8,010 nucleotides of DNA from positions 1 through 8,010 of the forward strand of contig CANHPI010000108.1 of NCBI GenBank assembly GCA_947462425.1, written 5' to 3'. Shown here in pieces: positions 1 through 7,363 of this stretch. The notes under the pieces are model-generated. The model was not told where the DNA came from. It made no database searches and saw only the letters and a list, made by a program, of their open reading frames with translations. This DNA is from Bacteroidota bacterium. GTDB lineage: Bacteria > Bacteroidota > Bacteroidia > B-17B0 > B-17BO. A program made the position numbers and the translations under genes. Every line of letters starts with the position of its first letter. Within the stretch, counting starts at the first letter, position 1.

Positions 1-1
1 T

Positions 2-610
2 TATATTTTTGTTCCAAAATTACTTAACTATAGAAATTTAGGTACAATAAAATTAGGGGGCGAAGTTTTATATGCTGGAGAATATGCGCTTGAAAAAAGA
101 AATGAAACAGTACAAGAAGTCATTGCGCGTGCTGGAGGAATTTCGCCTTATGCCTCTCTTGGAGATGTACAAGTTTTTAGAAATTCATTGCGTGTTGGTA
201 CCAATATTTTAGCTAATGTTAACGGAAGTGACGCTTTGTTACTATTACGTGCAGGAGATAGTATTTATGTGCCAAGAAATGAACCCTTCGTAGAAGTAAA
301 AGGTGCCGTATTTAATCCACAAATATTAAGTTACGAATCGGGTAGCTTTACTTCTTATATCTCTGAAGCTGGAGGGGTAACCGATAAAGGAAATATTAAA
401 AAAGCCTATGTTCAATATAGCAGTGGTATAAATAAAAAAATAAGGCATTTTTTATTTTTCAGAAACTACCCAAGAATTTATCCTGGTAGTAAAATTATTG
501 TTCCAGAAAAAACAGAATCAGATCGCAAAGGATTGTCCATTATAGAAGTATCTGCTTTAACTGGATCCTTATCTGCCCTTATTAGTTTAATTAGTATTCT
601 TAAAAAGTAG
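2..610 (+). CDS. SLBB-domain polysaccharide export outer-membrane protein (Wza-like), 3' part
   Basis: The reading frame is open from the left edge, so this is the last 202 residues of a longer protein. A TTG at 188 lies inside the first SLBB domain and is not the real start. Numbering from the edge, a first SLBB (soluble ligand-binding beta-grasp) repeat spans about residues 14-61, with GGEVLYAGEY, then ETVQEVIARAGGISPYAS. A second spans about 97-145, with VEVKGAVFNP and ISEAGGVTDKG. The PGSKIIVPEK stretch and a hydrophobic C-terminal segment (about 181-200) follow, as is usual in Bacteroidota members of this family. Family knowledge: these proteins form the outer-membrane channel or periplasmic collar through which capsule or exopolysaccharide leaves the cell. 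The Wzz-type gene follows 8 nt after the stop, a classic wza-wzz pairing. The signal peptide and Poly_export domain lie outside the window. Confidence 0.9.
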   Translation, partial: YIFVPKLLNYRNLGTIKLGGEVLYAGEYALEKRNETVQEVIARAGGISPYASLGDVQVFRNSLRVGTNILANVNGSDALLLLRAGDSIYVPRNEPFVEVKGAVFNPQILSYESGSFTSYISEAGGVTDKGNIKKAYVQYSSGINKKIRHFLFFRNYPRIYPGSKIIVPEKTESDRKGLSIIEVSALTGSLSALISLISILKK

Positions 611-618
611 CTATAAAA

Positions 619-1686
619 ATGAATCATCCTATCAATAACAAAGAAGAAGCTCCCTTTTTATTAGCATCCCTCCTACAAAATATGGTGTCTTATAGTAAAT
701 CTTTATTAGGACATTGGAAAATTTTAGTCCTCATGGGCATCATTGGCTCAGTATTGGGTTCCGCTTATGTTTTGATAAAAAAAGATACTTATACCGCTTC
801 AACCACTTTTGTAGTAGAAGATAATAAATCATCGGGTGGTGGTATAGCGTCTGCCTTAGCAGGGCAATTTGGTTTTGATATTGGAGGATTATCTAGCGGT
901 AGTGGTGTTTTACAAGGTGATAATGTGTTAGGCTTGTTAAAAAGTAAAACCCTAATTAAAAAAGCATTATTAACGACTGTTGATTCTTTAGGTACTGGCT
1001 CCCTTGCCGATATGTATGCAAATGCCTATGGTTATAATGATAAATGGTTAAAAAGCAAAGAAGTAGGTTATCAGGTAAAGTTTAATGCAAATCAATTAAA
1101 AAATGTACGTTTAGAAGATAGCTTATTACATATTATTATCAAAAGAATCACCGCTAAAGAATTATCTATTTTAAAACCAGATAAGAAATTAAGCTTATTC
1201 TCTTTAGAAGTAACCACACGCAATGAAAAATTGAGTAAGCTTTTATGTGAAAGATTATTAAAAGTAACTTCCGAATTTTATATCGCAACTAAAACAAAAC
1301 GAATTAGAGGCAATGTAGATAGATTGCAACAACGTGTAGATAGCTTAAAAACGATACTCAATCAAAAAACATCTTCTTCTATTGATGCTAGTAGAGATTT
1401 ACTTGATATTAATCCTATTTTTTCTCAAAATAAAGAAGTGAATGCAGAAATATCAGGAAGAGATAAAATAGTTCAAGCCACTATATTTGCAGAATTAACA
1501 AAAAATTTGGAGGCTAGCAAAACCATGTTATTGCAAGAAACCCCCACTATTCAAGTGGTAGACGCTCCTGAAATGCCTTTAAAAATGAATGAAACGAGTT
1601 GGTTTTTTTCAATTTTTATAGGTATCGCTTCATTGGAAGCACTTGCCATAATCGGTTTATTCTTTTTTAAAAAAGTAAAGTTTTAA
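619..1686 (+). CDS. Wzz-type polysaccharide chain-length determinant / co-polymerase, without kinase domain
   Basis: A 355-residue inner-membrane protein with the Wzz layout. It has a cytoplasmic N-terminus, TM1 at about 34-53, a large periplasmic part, and TM2 at about 328-350 followed by a short basic tail (KKVKF). The Gly-rich stretch after TM1 (SSGGG to IGGLSSGSG, about 71-96) and the following GDNVLGLLKSKTLIKKAL are typical of Bacteroidota members. A helical, probably coiled-coil stretch lies around 226-250, and the proline motif VVDAPEMPLK (313-322) precedes TM2 as in the family. It ends right after TM2, so the BY-kinase domain of Wzc-type proteins is absent; any kinase would have to be encoded elsewhere. 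Expected role: control of polymer length and bridging of the polymerase to the SLBB exporter encoded just upstream. The ATG at 619 follows the upstream stop by 8 nt with no strong Shine-Dalgarno. The gene ends convergently, overlapping the next gene's stop by 4 nt. Confidence 0.9.
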   Translation: MNHPINNKEEAPFLLASLLQNMVSYSKSLLGHWKILVLMGIIGSVLGSAYVLIKKDTYTASTTFVVEDNKSSGGGIASALAGQFGFDIGGLSSGSGVLQGDNVLGLLKSKTLIKKALLTTVDSLGTGSLADMYANAYGYNDKWLKSKEVGYQVKFNANQLKNVRLEDSLLHIIIKRITAKELSILKPDKKLSLFSLEVTTRNEKLSKLLCERLLKVTSEFYIATKTKRIRGNVDRLQQRVDSLKTILNQKTSSSIDASRDLLDINPIFSQNKEVNAEISGRDKIVQATIFAELTKNLEASKTMLLQETPTIQVVDAPEMPLKMNETSWFFSIFIGIASLEALAIIGLFFFKKVKF

Positions 1687-3248
1687 AAACGGTAGGCTAA
1701 AGAAATATTGGTGTGAAAATTAAATAAGTCATACCCATTTTTAAAATACCCCTGCCCTTCTAATATATACCATTGATAATTTAAAGATCTACTAAAAGCC
1801 ATATTTGAACTAAGCAAGAAACGCTTGTATTGATAATTGGCAATTACTGTAGTAGATACATCTACCCAATGTCTTGTAGCATCATTAGTCACTGTAAAAG
1901 CATTATAATAAAAATCATTGTTGTGTACTAATCTGTCAAATTTTAGACCTAATTTAGTAAACCCTTGGACAAAAGCAATAGCTATAGTTTGTATATTACT
2001 TCCGGGGCCAATGCTTGCTCCGATTAATTGCCCTTCGTTGGTATATCCATGTTGCACTAGTTCACTAGTATACCAGCTTTTACCTTCTACAGTCAAATCA
2101 GAAGTAGGTAATTGTAACTGGGTAAATTCAGCAGCTAATTCAATAAATCTATTTTTGCGTCTATCTTGTATAGGAACTAATTTTCTAACACCTGCCACAT
2201 AAGCTCTTGGATAATTATTTTCATTAGCAATATTGATGGGAGTAGGCGATTTATCATTCCGACCAAATTCAAAATACAATTCCGCATTATCTTTAGGCAA
2301 AACATAGCGAGAAAATAAAGAACCCATGGTAGCTGCCGTTTTCCCAGCATATCCATAACTCACAGTGGTAAACCCAATAAAAACATGGGGTGTCCATTTT
2401 GGTTGCCAGCTAAAAATGAGCCCTTGCATATTTCTTGCATCTGTAGGCTTAGGCTTATAGAGTAATGTGCCGTTGTCATATCTATAATGATCGGGAGGTA
2501 AGATATTGGATGGGGCTAAGCTTCCCGCAATCACTTGCCATTCAATGGCCCCTAATTTTGTATTGATGGGCTCAACTGTATTTACTGTAAAATGCTTAAA
2601 GCCTGCTGCATTATTACTTTGAATTAAAGCATTAAATCGGCCTGGCCCCCACCATAAATTCTCATTAGATACTCCTAATTCAATTTTTTTATACTTGTAT
2701 TTTAAACTAGTTTGACCTAATAAAACTTTTCGATAAGATTCTGTCCCAAAACTTTCAGGATTATCTATGGTATTTAACCATCTATAATATTGCTTCCAAA
2801 AAACTGGGTAATGCTCAGTTGGGAAGGTTTCAAAAGGTAAATTCTGTGCTGTAATATATTCAGGCTTAATATTTAAAGTAAGATTCCCCAAGGAAAGTTT
2901 AACGCCCCCTGATAAAACCCATTGCATGCCTTTGCTTGGGATCATAGATCCATCATTGCTTCCGTATGGAATTTCACTGTTAAATTGCGCTGTTCTATTG
3001 AAAGGTAAAAATGAGATATTAATTTTTTTGTATTTGAATGATGTATTTCTATAACTCATAGTAGAATCTATCATTCGCAAATTTGAAGAAAAGGAATTAA
3101 TAAGTAAACTATTTTGTAAGCCTACTTCACCAGTTAATTGTGCTCGTCTAATAAAATCAGTAGTGCCATCAGCCAATAAGGAGCTAGACTGCGCCATATT
3201 TTTTTCAATAAATAAGCTAAGTATAAAAAATAGTAAGCAACGTTTCAT
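1683..3248 (-). CDS. Capsule assembly Wzi-family outer-membrane protein, copy 1
   Basis: A 521-residue predicted outer-membrane beta-barrel. The N-terminus (MKRCLLFFILSLF) looks like an export signal, cleaved perhaps around Ala19, although the IEKNMAQ end is not a textbook site. Family signatures are visible: PYGSNDGSMIPSKGMQW at about 94-110; alternating barrel strands such as LTLNIKPEYITAQN; the hallmark NLWWGPG at 197-203 followed by SNNAAGFKHF; then GAIEWQVIAGSL. The protein ends in an aromatic residue (LAYRF), as outer-membrane barrels do for BAM recognition. Family knowledge: E. coli Wzi (about 480 residues) is a surface lectin-like barrel that anchors group 1 capsule. It follows its paralogue by 9 nt and is the last gene of the minus-strand operon; its stop overlaps the stop of the convergent Wzz-type gene. 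The ligand is unknown. Confidence 0.87.
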   Translation of the reverse strand: MKRCLLFFILSLFIEKNMAQSSSLLADGTTDFIRRAQLTGEVGLQNSLLINSFSSNLRMIDSTMSYRNTSFKYKKINISFLPFNRTAQFNSEIPYGSNDGSMIPSKGMQWVLSGGVKLSLGNLTLNIKPEYITAQNLPFETFPTEHYPVFWKQYYRWLNTIDNPESFGTESYRKVLLGQTSLKYKYKKIELGVSNENLWWGPGRFNALIQSNNAAGFKHFTVNTVEPINTKLGAIEWQVIAGSLAPSNILPPDHYRYDNGTLLYKPKPTDARNMQGLIFSWQPKWTPHVFIGFTTVSYGYAGKTAATMGSLFSRYVLPKDNAELYFEFGRNDKSPTPINIANENNYPRAYVAGVRKLVPIQDRRKNRFIELAAEFTQLQLPTSDLTVEGKSWYTSELVQHGYTNEGQLIGASIGPGSNIQTIAIAFVQGFTKLGLKFDRLVHNNDFYYNAFTVTNDATRHWVDVSTTVIANYQYKRFLLSSNMAFSRSLNYQWYILEGQGYFKNGYDLFNFHTNISLAYRF

Positions 3249-3257
3249 GAATAATTT

Positions 3258-4757
3258 TTATTTACTATGGAATAGATATTGAATACTAATTTTACTATGA
3301 AAATTTAACTTGGTTAAATCTTTTTCCCACATATAATTGGAACTATTTATAAGCTGAACTGCGCCACCTATAATATAATTTTTATATTTTACTTGTGGTA
3401 GTAAACCTACACTTAAATCGATCCATTTATTGCCATGGTATTCTGGATCACGGTCGGTACGCTCTAATAGTATACCTAGTTTTGTATAACCATTGACCCA
3501 AATCGCCGACATTATCTGTTTATTGGCCGCATAGCCTGCACCTGCGCCTAGTATTTGATTGTAATGGGTATAGCCTTGCCTTATTTGACCATGTACATAC
3601 CAATTTCCTGCACTTCTAAGGATGGCATCTGGTGATTGACTTAGTTGAGTAATTTCTACATTGAAATCAAGGTAACTGGTTTTATTTAATGGTTTTATTT
3701 TTTTAAATCCGATCACATGCGTAGAAGAATGAGTAGGAGCCATTAAATAATCTCTTGTATTAGCACCATAATCATTAAAACCATATTCGACATAAAACTC
3801 AGCTTTAGATTTTGGCATTACCCAGCGTATAAAAAATGAGGCTAGCTGATCTGTATTTAAAGTATCATCACCCCAATCATTTTTTTTCTGTAAGGTTTTG
3901 CCAAGAATCGGTAAATATTTACTAAAAAAACTATTCGTGCCTTTACTAATTTCATTCTCATATCGGTTCAAGCTTCGATTGATCCCTAAAAATAAACCAG
4001 GTACCCACTTTGGATGATAGCTTAAAACGTAACCATTCGTATACCTTCCATTATTAGCAATATTTGAATTCGGTTTTAAATGAAAATTTTCATAAGGCAT
4101 CGCAGTATCATTTTGCAAACGACCCCCGATCAATTGAAATTCAAAACTACCAATAGGCGTTTTTATTGGGTGACTTGTTTTAAGATAAATATGCTCAAAG
4201 CCGGGTGCATTATTGCTCATTAAAAGCGCACTTGTAATACCAGGACCCCACCATAAATTTTGAGTACTAAGGCCAATACTAATAGCACTCATATTTAAAC
4301 TTATACTAGATTGTCCAGGAAATAATTTTTTATACGGCTTGTTATTACTATAACCATATTGTGCATTTTGTTCATAATGTACATTGGATGCATAGATATA
4401 CTGAGGTTGTAGTTGAAGCTGCAGTGGACCAGCCTTTGCATATAATCCAGCACTTAGTAGTGACTGATAGCCGCTCGCCGGAATCATTGGTCCATCATTA
4501 TATCCATAAGGATGATGACTATTGTATTGATTGATGAATGAAATAGGTAAGGCTTTCCAATAAAAAAATGAACTTTTGGCATTACTATTTACTTCAGTTG
4601 ATTGAATCGCAAAAGATTTTAAAGAATCCTTTCCATTTAAAAGCTGACTGTTCCTGGCATCTTGATTAAGTAAAGAACCCAATTCAATATTTTGTGCGCT
4701 ACCATTAATTGATATTGCACAAAATAGAATAAAAGATATATTACAAATTATTTTCAA
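3258..4757 (-). CDS. Capsule assembly Wzi-family outer-membrane protein, copy 2, TTG start
   Basis: A 499-residue paralogue of the downstream gene. A clear signal peptide is followed by a likely cleavage after Ala21 (NGSAQ). Shared landmarks occur in the same order: HPYGYNDGPMIPASGYQSL at about 82-100, LQLQLQPQYIYASN, NLWWGPG at 167-173, SNNAPGFEHI, and GSFEFQLIGGRL. It is an outer-membrane barrel expected to act in surface attachment or assembly of the exported polysaccharide. The start is TTG at 4757: reading upstream in frame there is no ATG before a stop at 4818-4820, and this TTG gives an intact signal peptide 5 nt after the dehydratase stop, consistent with translational coupling. The C-terminus (SIQYLFHSK) lacks a terminal aromatic residue, although Phe lies four residues from the end. 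The two copies are clearly diverged outside the motifs, so this is not a recent duplication. Confidence 0.87.
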   Translation of the reverse strand: MKIICNISFILFCAISINGSAQNIELGSLLNQDARNSQLLNGKDSLKSFAIQSTEVNSNAKSSFFYWKALPISFINQYNSHHPYGYNDGPMIPASGYQSLLSAGLYAKAGPLQLQLQPQYIYASNVHYEQNAQYGYSNNKPYKKLFPGQSSISLNMSAISIGLSTQNLWWGPGITSALLMSNNAPGFEHIYLKTSHPIKTPIGSFEFQLIGGRLQNDTAMPYENFHLKPNSNIANNGRYTNGYVLSYHPKWVPGLFLGINRSLNRYENEISKGTNSFFSKYLPILGKTLQKKNDWGDDTLNTDQLASFFIRWVMPKSKAEFYVEYGFNDYGANTRDYLMAPTHSSTHVIGFKKIKPLNKTSYLDFNVEITQLSQSPDAILRSAGNWYVHGQIRQGYTHYNQILGAGAGYAANKQIMSAIWVNGYTKLGILLERTDRDPEYHGNKWIDLSVGLLPQVKYKNYIIGGAVQLINSSNYMWEKDLTKLNFHSKISIQYLFHSK

Positions 4758-4762
4758 GGGCT

Positions 4763-5719
4763 TTATGCTGATAATTCTTCTTTGATAAGAATTGATATCA
4801 ATTCCTTTAATTTTACACTAGACTCCCAAGACAAAAGTTTTTTTGCCATGGAAGGATCTGCTTTTCCTAATTTTAAATCGGATGGTCTAAATAAAGTTTT
4901 ATTAATTACTATATGATCTTCCCAGTTTAAATTTAATTGATTAAATACCTCTATAACAAAATCTTGTAATGAATTAGTTTCGCCAGTAGCAATAATAAAA
5001 TCAATTGGTTCTTGATGCTGTAACATCTTCCACATGGCTTCCACATATTCTGGCGCCCAGCCCCAATCTCTTTTTATGCTTAAGTCGCCTAAAGCTAATT
5101 TTTCATGACTACCATTATATATCCTACAAGCAGTAGCAATAATTTTTCTGGTCACAAACCTTTCTGGTCTTAATCCAGATTCATGATTGAATAAAATTCC
5201 AGTAACTGAAAATAAATTATACGCTTTTCTATAATTTTGCACCTGCCAAAATGCAGCAGATTTTGCAACACCATAAGGACTCACTGGCATAAATCGACTG
5301 GTCTCATCTACCGTAGTATTTTCAGTATTACCAAAACATTCACTTGAACCTGCATTGTAAAATTTAATATTACTATTTGTAAATCTAATGGCTTCTAATA
5401 AATTCAAAGTGCCAATCATATTACTTTCATAAGTCGCTAATGGTTGTTCAAATGACAAACCAACAGAACTCTGCCCAGCTAAATTATAAATTTCATCGGG
5501 TTTATTTTTAACCAAAACATGTAAAACACTATTAAAGTCATCAAGTGACATCGTTTCCATAAGCACTTGATCATGAATTTGCAATTTTTTTAAGTTAGCT
5601 AAAGTAGCAATAGAGGCATCTCTTGAGGTTCCAATTACAGTATACCCCTTATTCAACAATAATTTTGCTAAATAAGCACCATCTTGCCCAGTTATTCCTG
5701 TAATCAATGCCTTTTTCAT
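4763..5719 (-). CDS. gmd: GDP-mannose 4,6-dehydratase (short form)
   Basis: A 318-residue extended short-chain dehydrogenase of the Gmd family, which converts GDP-D-mannose to GDP-4-keto-6-deoxy-D-mannose in the cytoplasm. The nucleotide-binding motif GITGQDG lies at 8-14. NLAGQSSVGLSFEQP (79-93) matches the family's NLxAQSxVxxSFxxP. The catalytic set is Ser125 (Thr in E. coli Gmd), Glu127, Tyr149 and Lys153 (YGVAK). Also conserved are LFNHES (176-181), FVTRKI (188-193), RDWGWAPEYVEAMW (217-230) and a late FRPSD. It is shorter than the roughly 370-residue E. coli enzyme because an insertion before FRP is missing, as in other short Gmds. An in-frame ATG at 5752 would add 11 residues; 5719 is preferred because MKKALITG aligns with the usual family start. 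It heads the operon with the two Wzi genes. No reductase, epimerase or aminotransferase partner (Fcl, Rmd, Per) is in view, so the final sugar (L-fucose, D-rhamnose, perosamine or other) cannot be assigned. Confidence 0.87.
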   Translation of the reverse strand: MKKALITGITGQDGAYLAKLLLNKGYTVIGTSRDASIATLANLKKLQIHDQVLMETMSLDDFNSVLHVLVKNKPDEIYNLAGQSSVGLSFEQPLATYESNMIGTLNLLEAIRFTNSNIKFYNAGSSECFGNTENTTVDETSRFMPVSPYGVAKSAAFWQVQNYRKAYNLFSVTGILFNHESGLRPERFVTRKIIATACRIYNGSHEKLALGDLSIKRDWGWAPEYVEAMWKMLQHQEPIDFIIATGETNSLQDFVIEVFNQLNLNWEDHIVINKTLFRPSDLKLGKADPSMAKKLLSWESSVKLKELISILIKEELSA

Positions 5720-5760
5720 TTGTAATAGCTTACTAATTACAAATTTACTCATAAATATTT

Positions 5761-5781
5761 GAAATTAATTAGTCTAATTTC
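5761..5781. repeat. Short inverted repeat upstream of gmd
   Basis: GAAATTA (5761-5767) and TAATTTC (5775-5781) form perfect 7-nt arms around a 7-nt centre. Nested inside is a near-continuous palindrome AATTAG-T-CTAATT centred on 5773. It sits at the predicted transcription start of the gmd operon, where a dimeric regulator could bind, or it could form a small leader hairpin. The arms are almost pure A/T, so chance is a real alternative. Confidence 0.3.
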
Positions 5782-5785
5782 TATA

Positions 5786-5816
5786 CTAAATTACCCTTGA
5801 CATTCAATTATACAAA
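5786..5816 (-). promoter_or_regulatory. Candidate Bacteroidota-type promoter for the gmd-wzi-wzi operon
   Basis: On the minus strand a TTTG (5816-5813) is followed by a 19-nt spacer and TAATTTAG (5793-5786), one mismatch from the Bacteroidota -7 consensus TAnnTTTG, at about the usual spacing. Transcription would begin near 5779, leaving about 60 nt of leader before the ATG at 5719. A second, closer TAAATTTG (5747-5740) matches the -7 box exactly but has no TTTG at the right distance. In such AT-rich DNA these matches can arise by chance, so this is only a candidate. Confidence 0.33.
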
Positions 5817-5843
5817 AAAAAGTTAGGACAGTATCATTTGATA
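5814..5843 (-). terminator. Weak candidate terminator after the phosphotransferase gene
   Basis: Reading on the minus strand, downstream of the phosphotransferase stop there is a small hairpin (TATCA-TT-TGATA arms at 5832-5843) followed after about 10 nt by a run of eight T (complement of 5814-5821). The stem is only 5 bp, A/T-rich and not directly adjacent to the T-run, so it is a poor intrinsic terminator. It is listed because it is the only such structure in the gap and the T-run overlaps the candidate gmd promoter. Confidence 0.15.
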
Positions 5844-5881
5844 TGAATTTGTAGAAAAAATTAAAACAATTAGTTTAAATT

Positions 5882-7279
5882 TTACTTATAAATAAGTACA
5901 AAAGGAACCAATTTTTTTGAATAATAGCTCCTATCTCTTTTATCTAAATAAGGTGGGCTGTGATCGCCTATAATGATAATTTTATTCCATTTATTGGAAT
6001 CGATTTTTTCAATAAAAGTAGAGATAGTATTTTTTATTAGCTTTAATTGATTTTGTGCTTCATCTGAAATTGCAAGGTTACTAATTTTAAAAGTTGAAAC
6101 GGGTTCATTTTCAATCACTTTTATTTTAAAAGGTAAATGCGTATTTTCAGTTAACAAATAACTGAATATTTTATTGTTAGTATTTGTTTTAGTTAACATG
6201 TAATCAAACATGTCTATGTCATTAATAGATGGGAATGGAGATTCTGCAACTATTTTTTTTGATCCATTAGTATTCTCTGATAAATAATTTTCTTTAAAAT
6301 TTCTATGCTGAATACCTATATTTTTCCACCATACCACTCTATTAAACATATTACCACTAAAAGAATGAAATCCATAGGTAGAATAACCCTGTTTATTTTT
6401 ATAATCAAAAATGGAATAAAGTGAATTGGTATCTGTTTTATGATGAACAAAATATTCATATTTGCCTGTAACGCCTATTAACTGTCTTATTTCGGCCGAC
6501 GAAGTTGGGCCATAAAACGGACTTCGACCCCATTGATAACGATACCCTTTTTTAGTAATATTTGCTGAAAAATAGGACTGTAGGGCTTTTTGTGTGATGC
6601 TATCATTGATTAAGCCCCAGGATTCAATTAAAATAATGAGTTGATTCCCCAAACTATCTTCTTTCAAATTTTTAAAAGTGATTGGCTCCTCTTTAAGTGG
6701 TATAACATTGACTGGATGTATTAAAGACTGATTTACTTGTTGAATATAATTTAATAATATAGAACTTGAAATATTTTTATTTACTATTCCTAATATATCA
6801 TTTTTAGCAGTGAGCTTACTAGAACCATTCACGATGTCCAAAAATATTAAAATAGAATAAAAGATTAATAATGTTTTTACAAATATTTTTTTATTTGATT
6901 GTATTCTTAATGCAACATTTTTTAATACAAAGTATATTAAAGCTAAATAGGCAATCAGAAATATAAAATATAAAATTTGCTGCCAATTTATTTTATATAA
7001 CGCAATAAATTGTAAAGAGGAAAAAAGCTCACTAAAAGTGAAAAGGTATATATTGGAAATAATATCAAATAAATCTAGAATAAAAAAGAAAATAAATAAT
7101 ATGAAGGTTGTTTTTAAATTTTTAGAATAGGCTAAAGCCAACAATACCAATGCATATTCATAATAAAACAAGGAGCGTGGTAAAAAAATAAAAAAACCTA
7201 ATGCGCCCACTGAATTAACTAGAAGGAATAATAATACAAATTGCAATAACGGCTTCTTAAATAAATTCTTTAAAAACAT
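5882..7279 (-). CDS. Membrane sulfatase/LtaS-like phosphotransferase (alkaline phosphatase superfamily)
   Basis: A 465-residue protein with about five N-terminal membrane helices (roughly 11-31, 38-51, 56-80, 101-121, 132-150), then an exported catalytic domain. Visible metal and catalytic motifs are IILIESWG (Glu219), GPTSSAE (Thr259, the expected nucleophile), TENTHLPF (His381) and IIIIGDHSPP (Asp439, His440). This matches the E / T / H / D-H set of lipoteichoic-acid synthase-type enzymes. A Thr nucleophile rather than a formylglycine-forming Cys points to phospho-head-group transfer, not sulfate-ester hydrolysis. Relatives (LtaS, OpgB, EptA) transfer phosphoglycerol or phosphoethanolamine from phospholipids to glycans outside the inner membrane. 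It is clearly shorter than LtaS (about 650 residues), ending 25 residues after the GDH motif with VPFVLIYK. Its ATG lies inside the 3' end of the frame-shifted PgpA gene (23-nt overlap), implying coupled expression with phospholipid synthesis. Donor and acceptor are inferred, not seen. Confidence 0.85.
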   Translation of the reverse strand: MFLKNLFKKPLLQFVLLFLLVNSVGALGFFIFLPRSLFYYEYALVLLALAYSKNLKTTFILFIFFFILDLFDIISNIYLFTFSELFSSLQFIALYKINWQQILYFIFLIAYLALIYFVLKNVALRIQSNKKIFVKTLLIFYSILIFLDIVNGSSKLTAKNDILGIVNKNISSSILLNYIQQVNQSLIHPVNVIPLKEEPITFKNLKEDSLGNQLIILIESWGLINDSITQKALQSYFSANITKKGYRYQWGRSPFYGPTSSAEIRQLIGVTGKYEYFVHHKTDTNSLYSIFDYKNKQGYSTYGFHSFSGNMFNRVVWWKNIGIQHRNFKENYLSENTNGSKKIVAESPFPSINDIDMFDYMLTKTNTNNKIFSYLLTENTHLPFKIKVIENEPVSTFKISNLAISDEAQNQLKLIKNTISTFIEKIDSNKWNKIIIIGDHSPPYLDKRDRSYYSKKLVPFVLIYK

Positions 7280-7363
7280 AAATAATGATAATAGTATAAA
7301 GTATGGCTAATAGGTCGTCAGCCATAATGCGCATACTTTTTGATAAATAATTTGTTGTTTCTA
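7257..7363 (-). pseudogene. Displaced C-terminal end of the PgpA domain (frameshift remnant or slippage product)
   Basis: In a different frame from the PgsA-PgpA gene, the DNA after the A8 run encodes IETTNYL, then MRIMADDLLAILYTIIIIYVF, ending at 7257. MADDLLA is the final conserved PgpA motif (IMIDDIVAG in E. coli PgpA) and belongs directly after FKPLGIKK. Removing one A from the run would give FKPLGIKKIETTNYLSKSM and so on, a complete PgpA C-terminus with its last membrane helix. The restored stop overlaps the next gene's ATG by 23 nt, whereas the frame-shifted stop at 7318 leaves a 38-nt gap. This segment has no start of its own with a sensible N-terminus. Whether it is a mutation, an assembly error or a slippage-decoded gene cannot be decided from the DNA alone. 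Confidence 0.65.

Noticed and set aside
188..610. A separate 140-residue gene starting at TTG 188
   Set aside because: The frame is open to the left edge and the sequence before 188 encodes most of an SLBB domain, so 188 is internal.
1918..2202. Plus-strand 94-codon open frame
   Set aside because: It lies wholly antisense within the well-supported Wzi copy 1 gene, and its product shows no recognisable motif or signal; it is a shadow frame.
5720..5752. ATG at 5752 as the start of gmd
   Set aside because: It adds 11 residues (MSKFVISKLLQ) before the canonical MKKALITGITGQDG start, and they match nothing in the family. It remains possible but less likely than 5719.
5806..5812. TATAAT on the minus strand as a classical -10 box
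   Set aside because: Bacteroidota primary sigma factors generally use TAnnTTTG/TTTG elements, there is no TTGACA-like partner, and TATAAT is expected by chance in such AT-rich sequence.
5882..7279. Annotation as a true sulfatase
   Set aside because: The nucleophile position reads GPTSSAE with Thr; there is no C/S-x-P-x-R formylglycine motif, and the five-helix N-terminus fits phospholipid head-group transferases.
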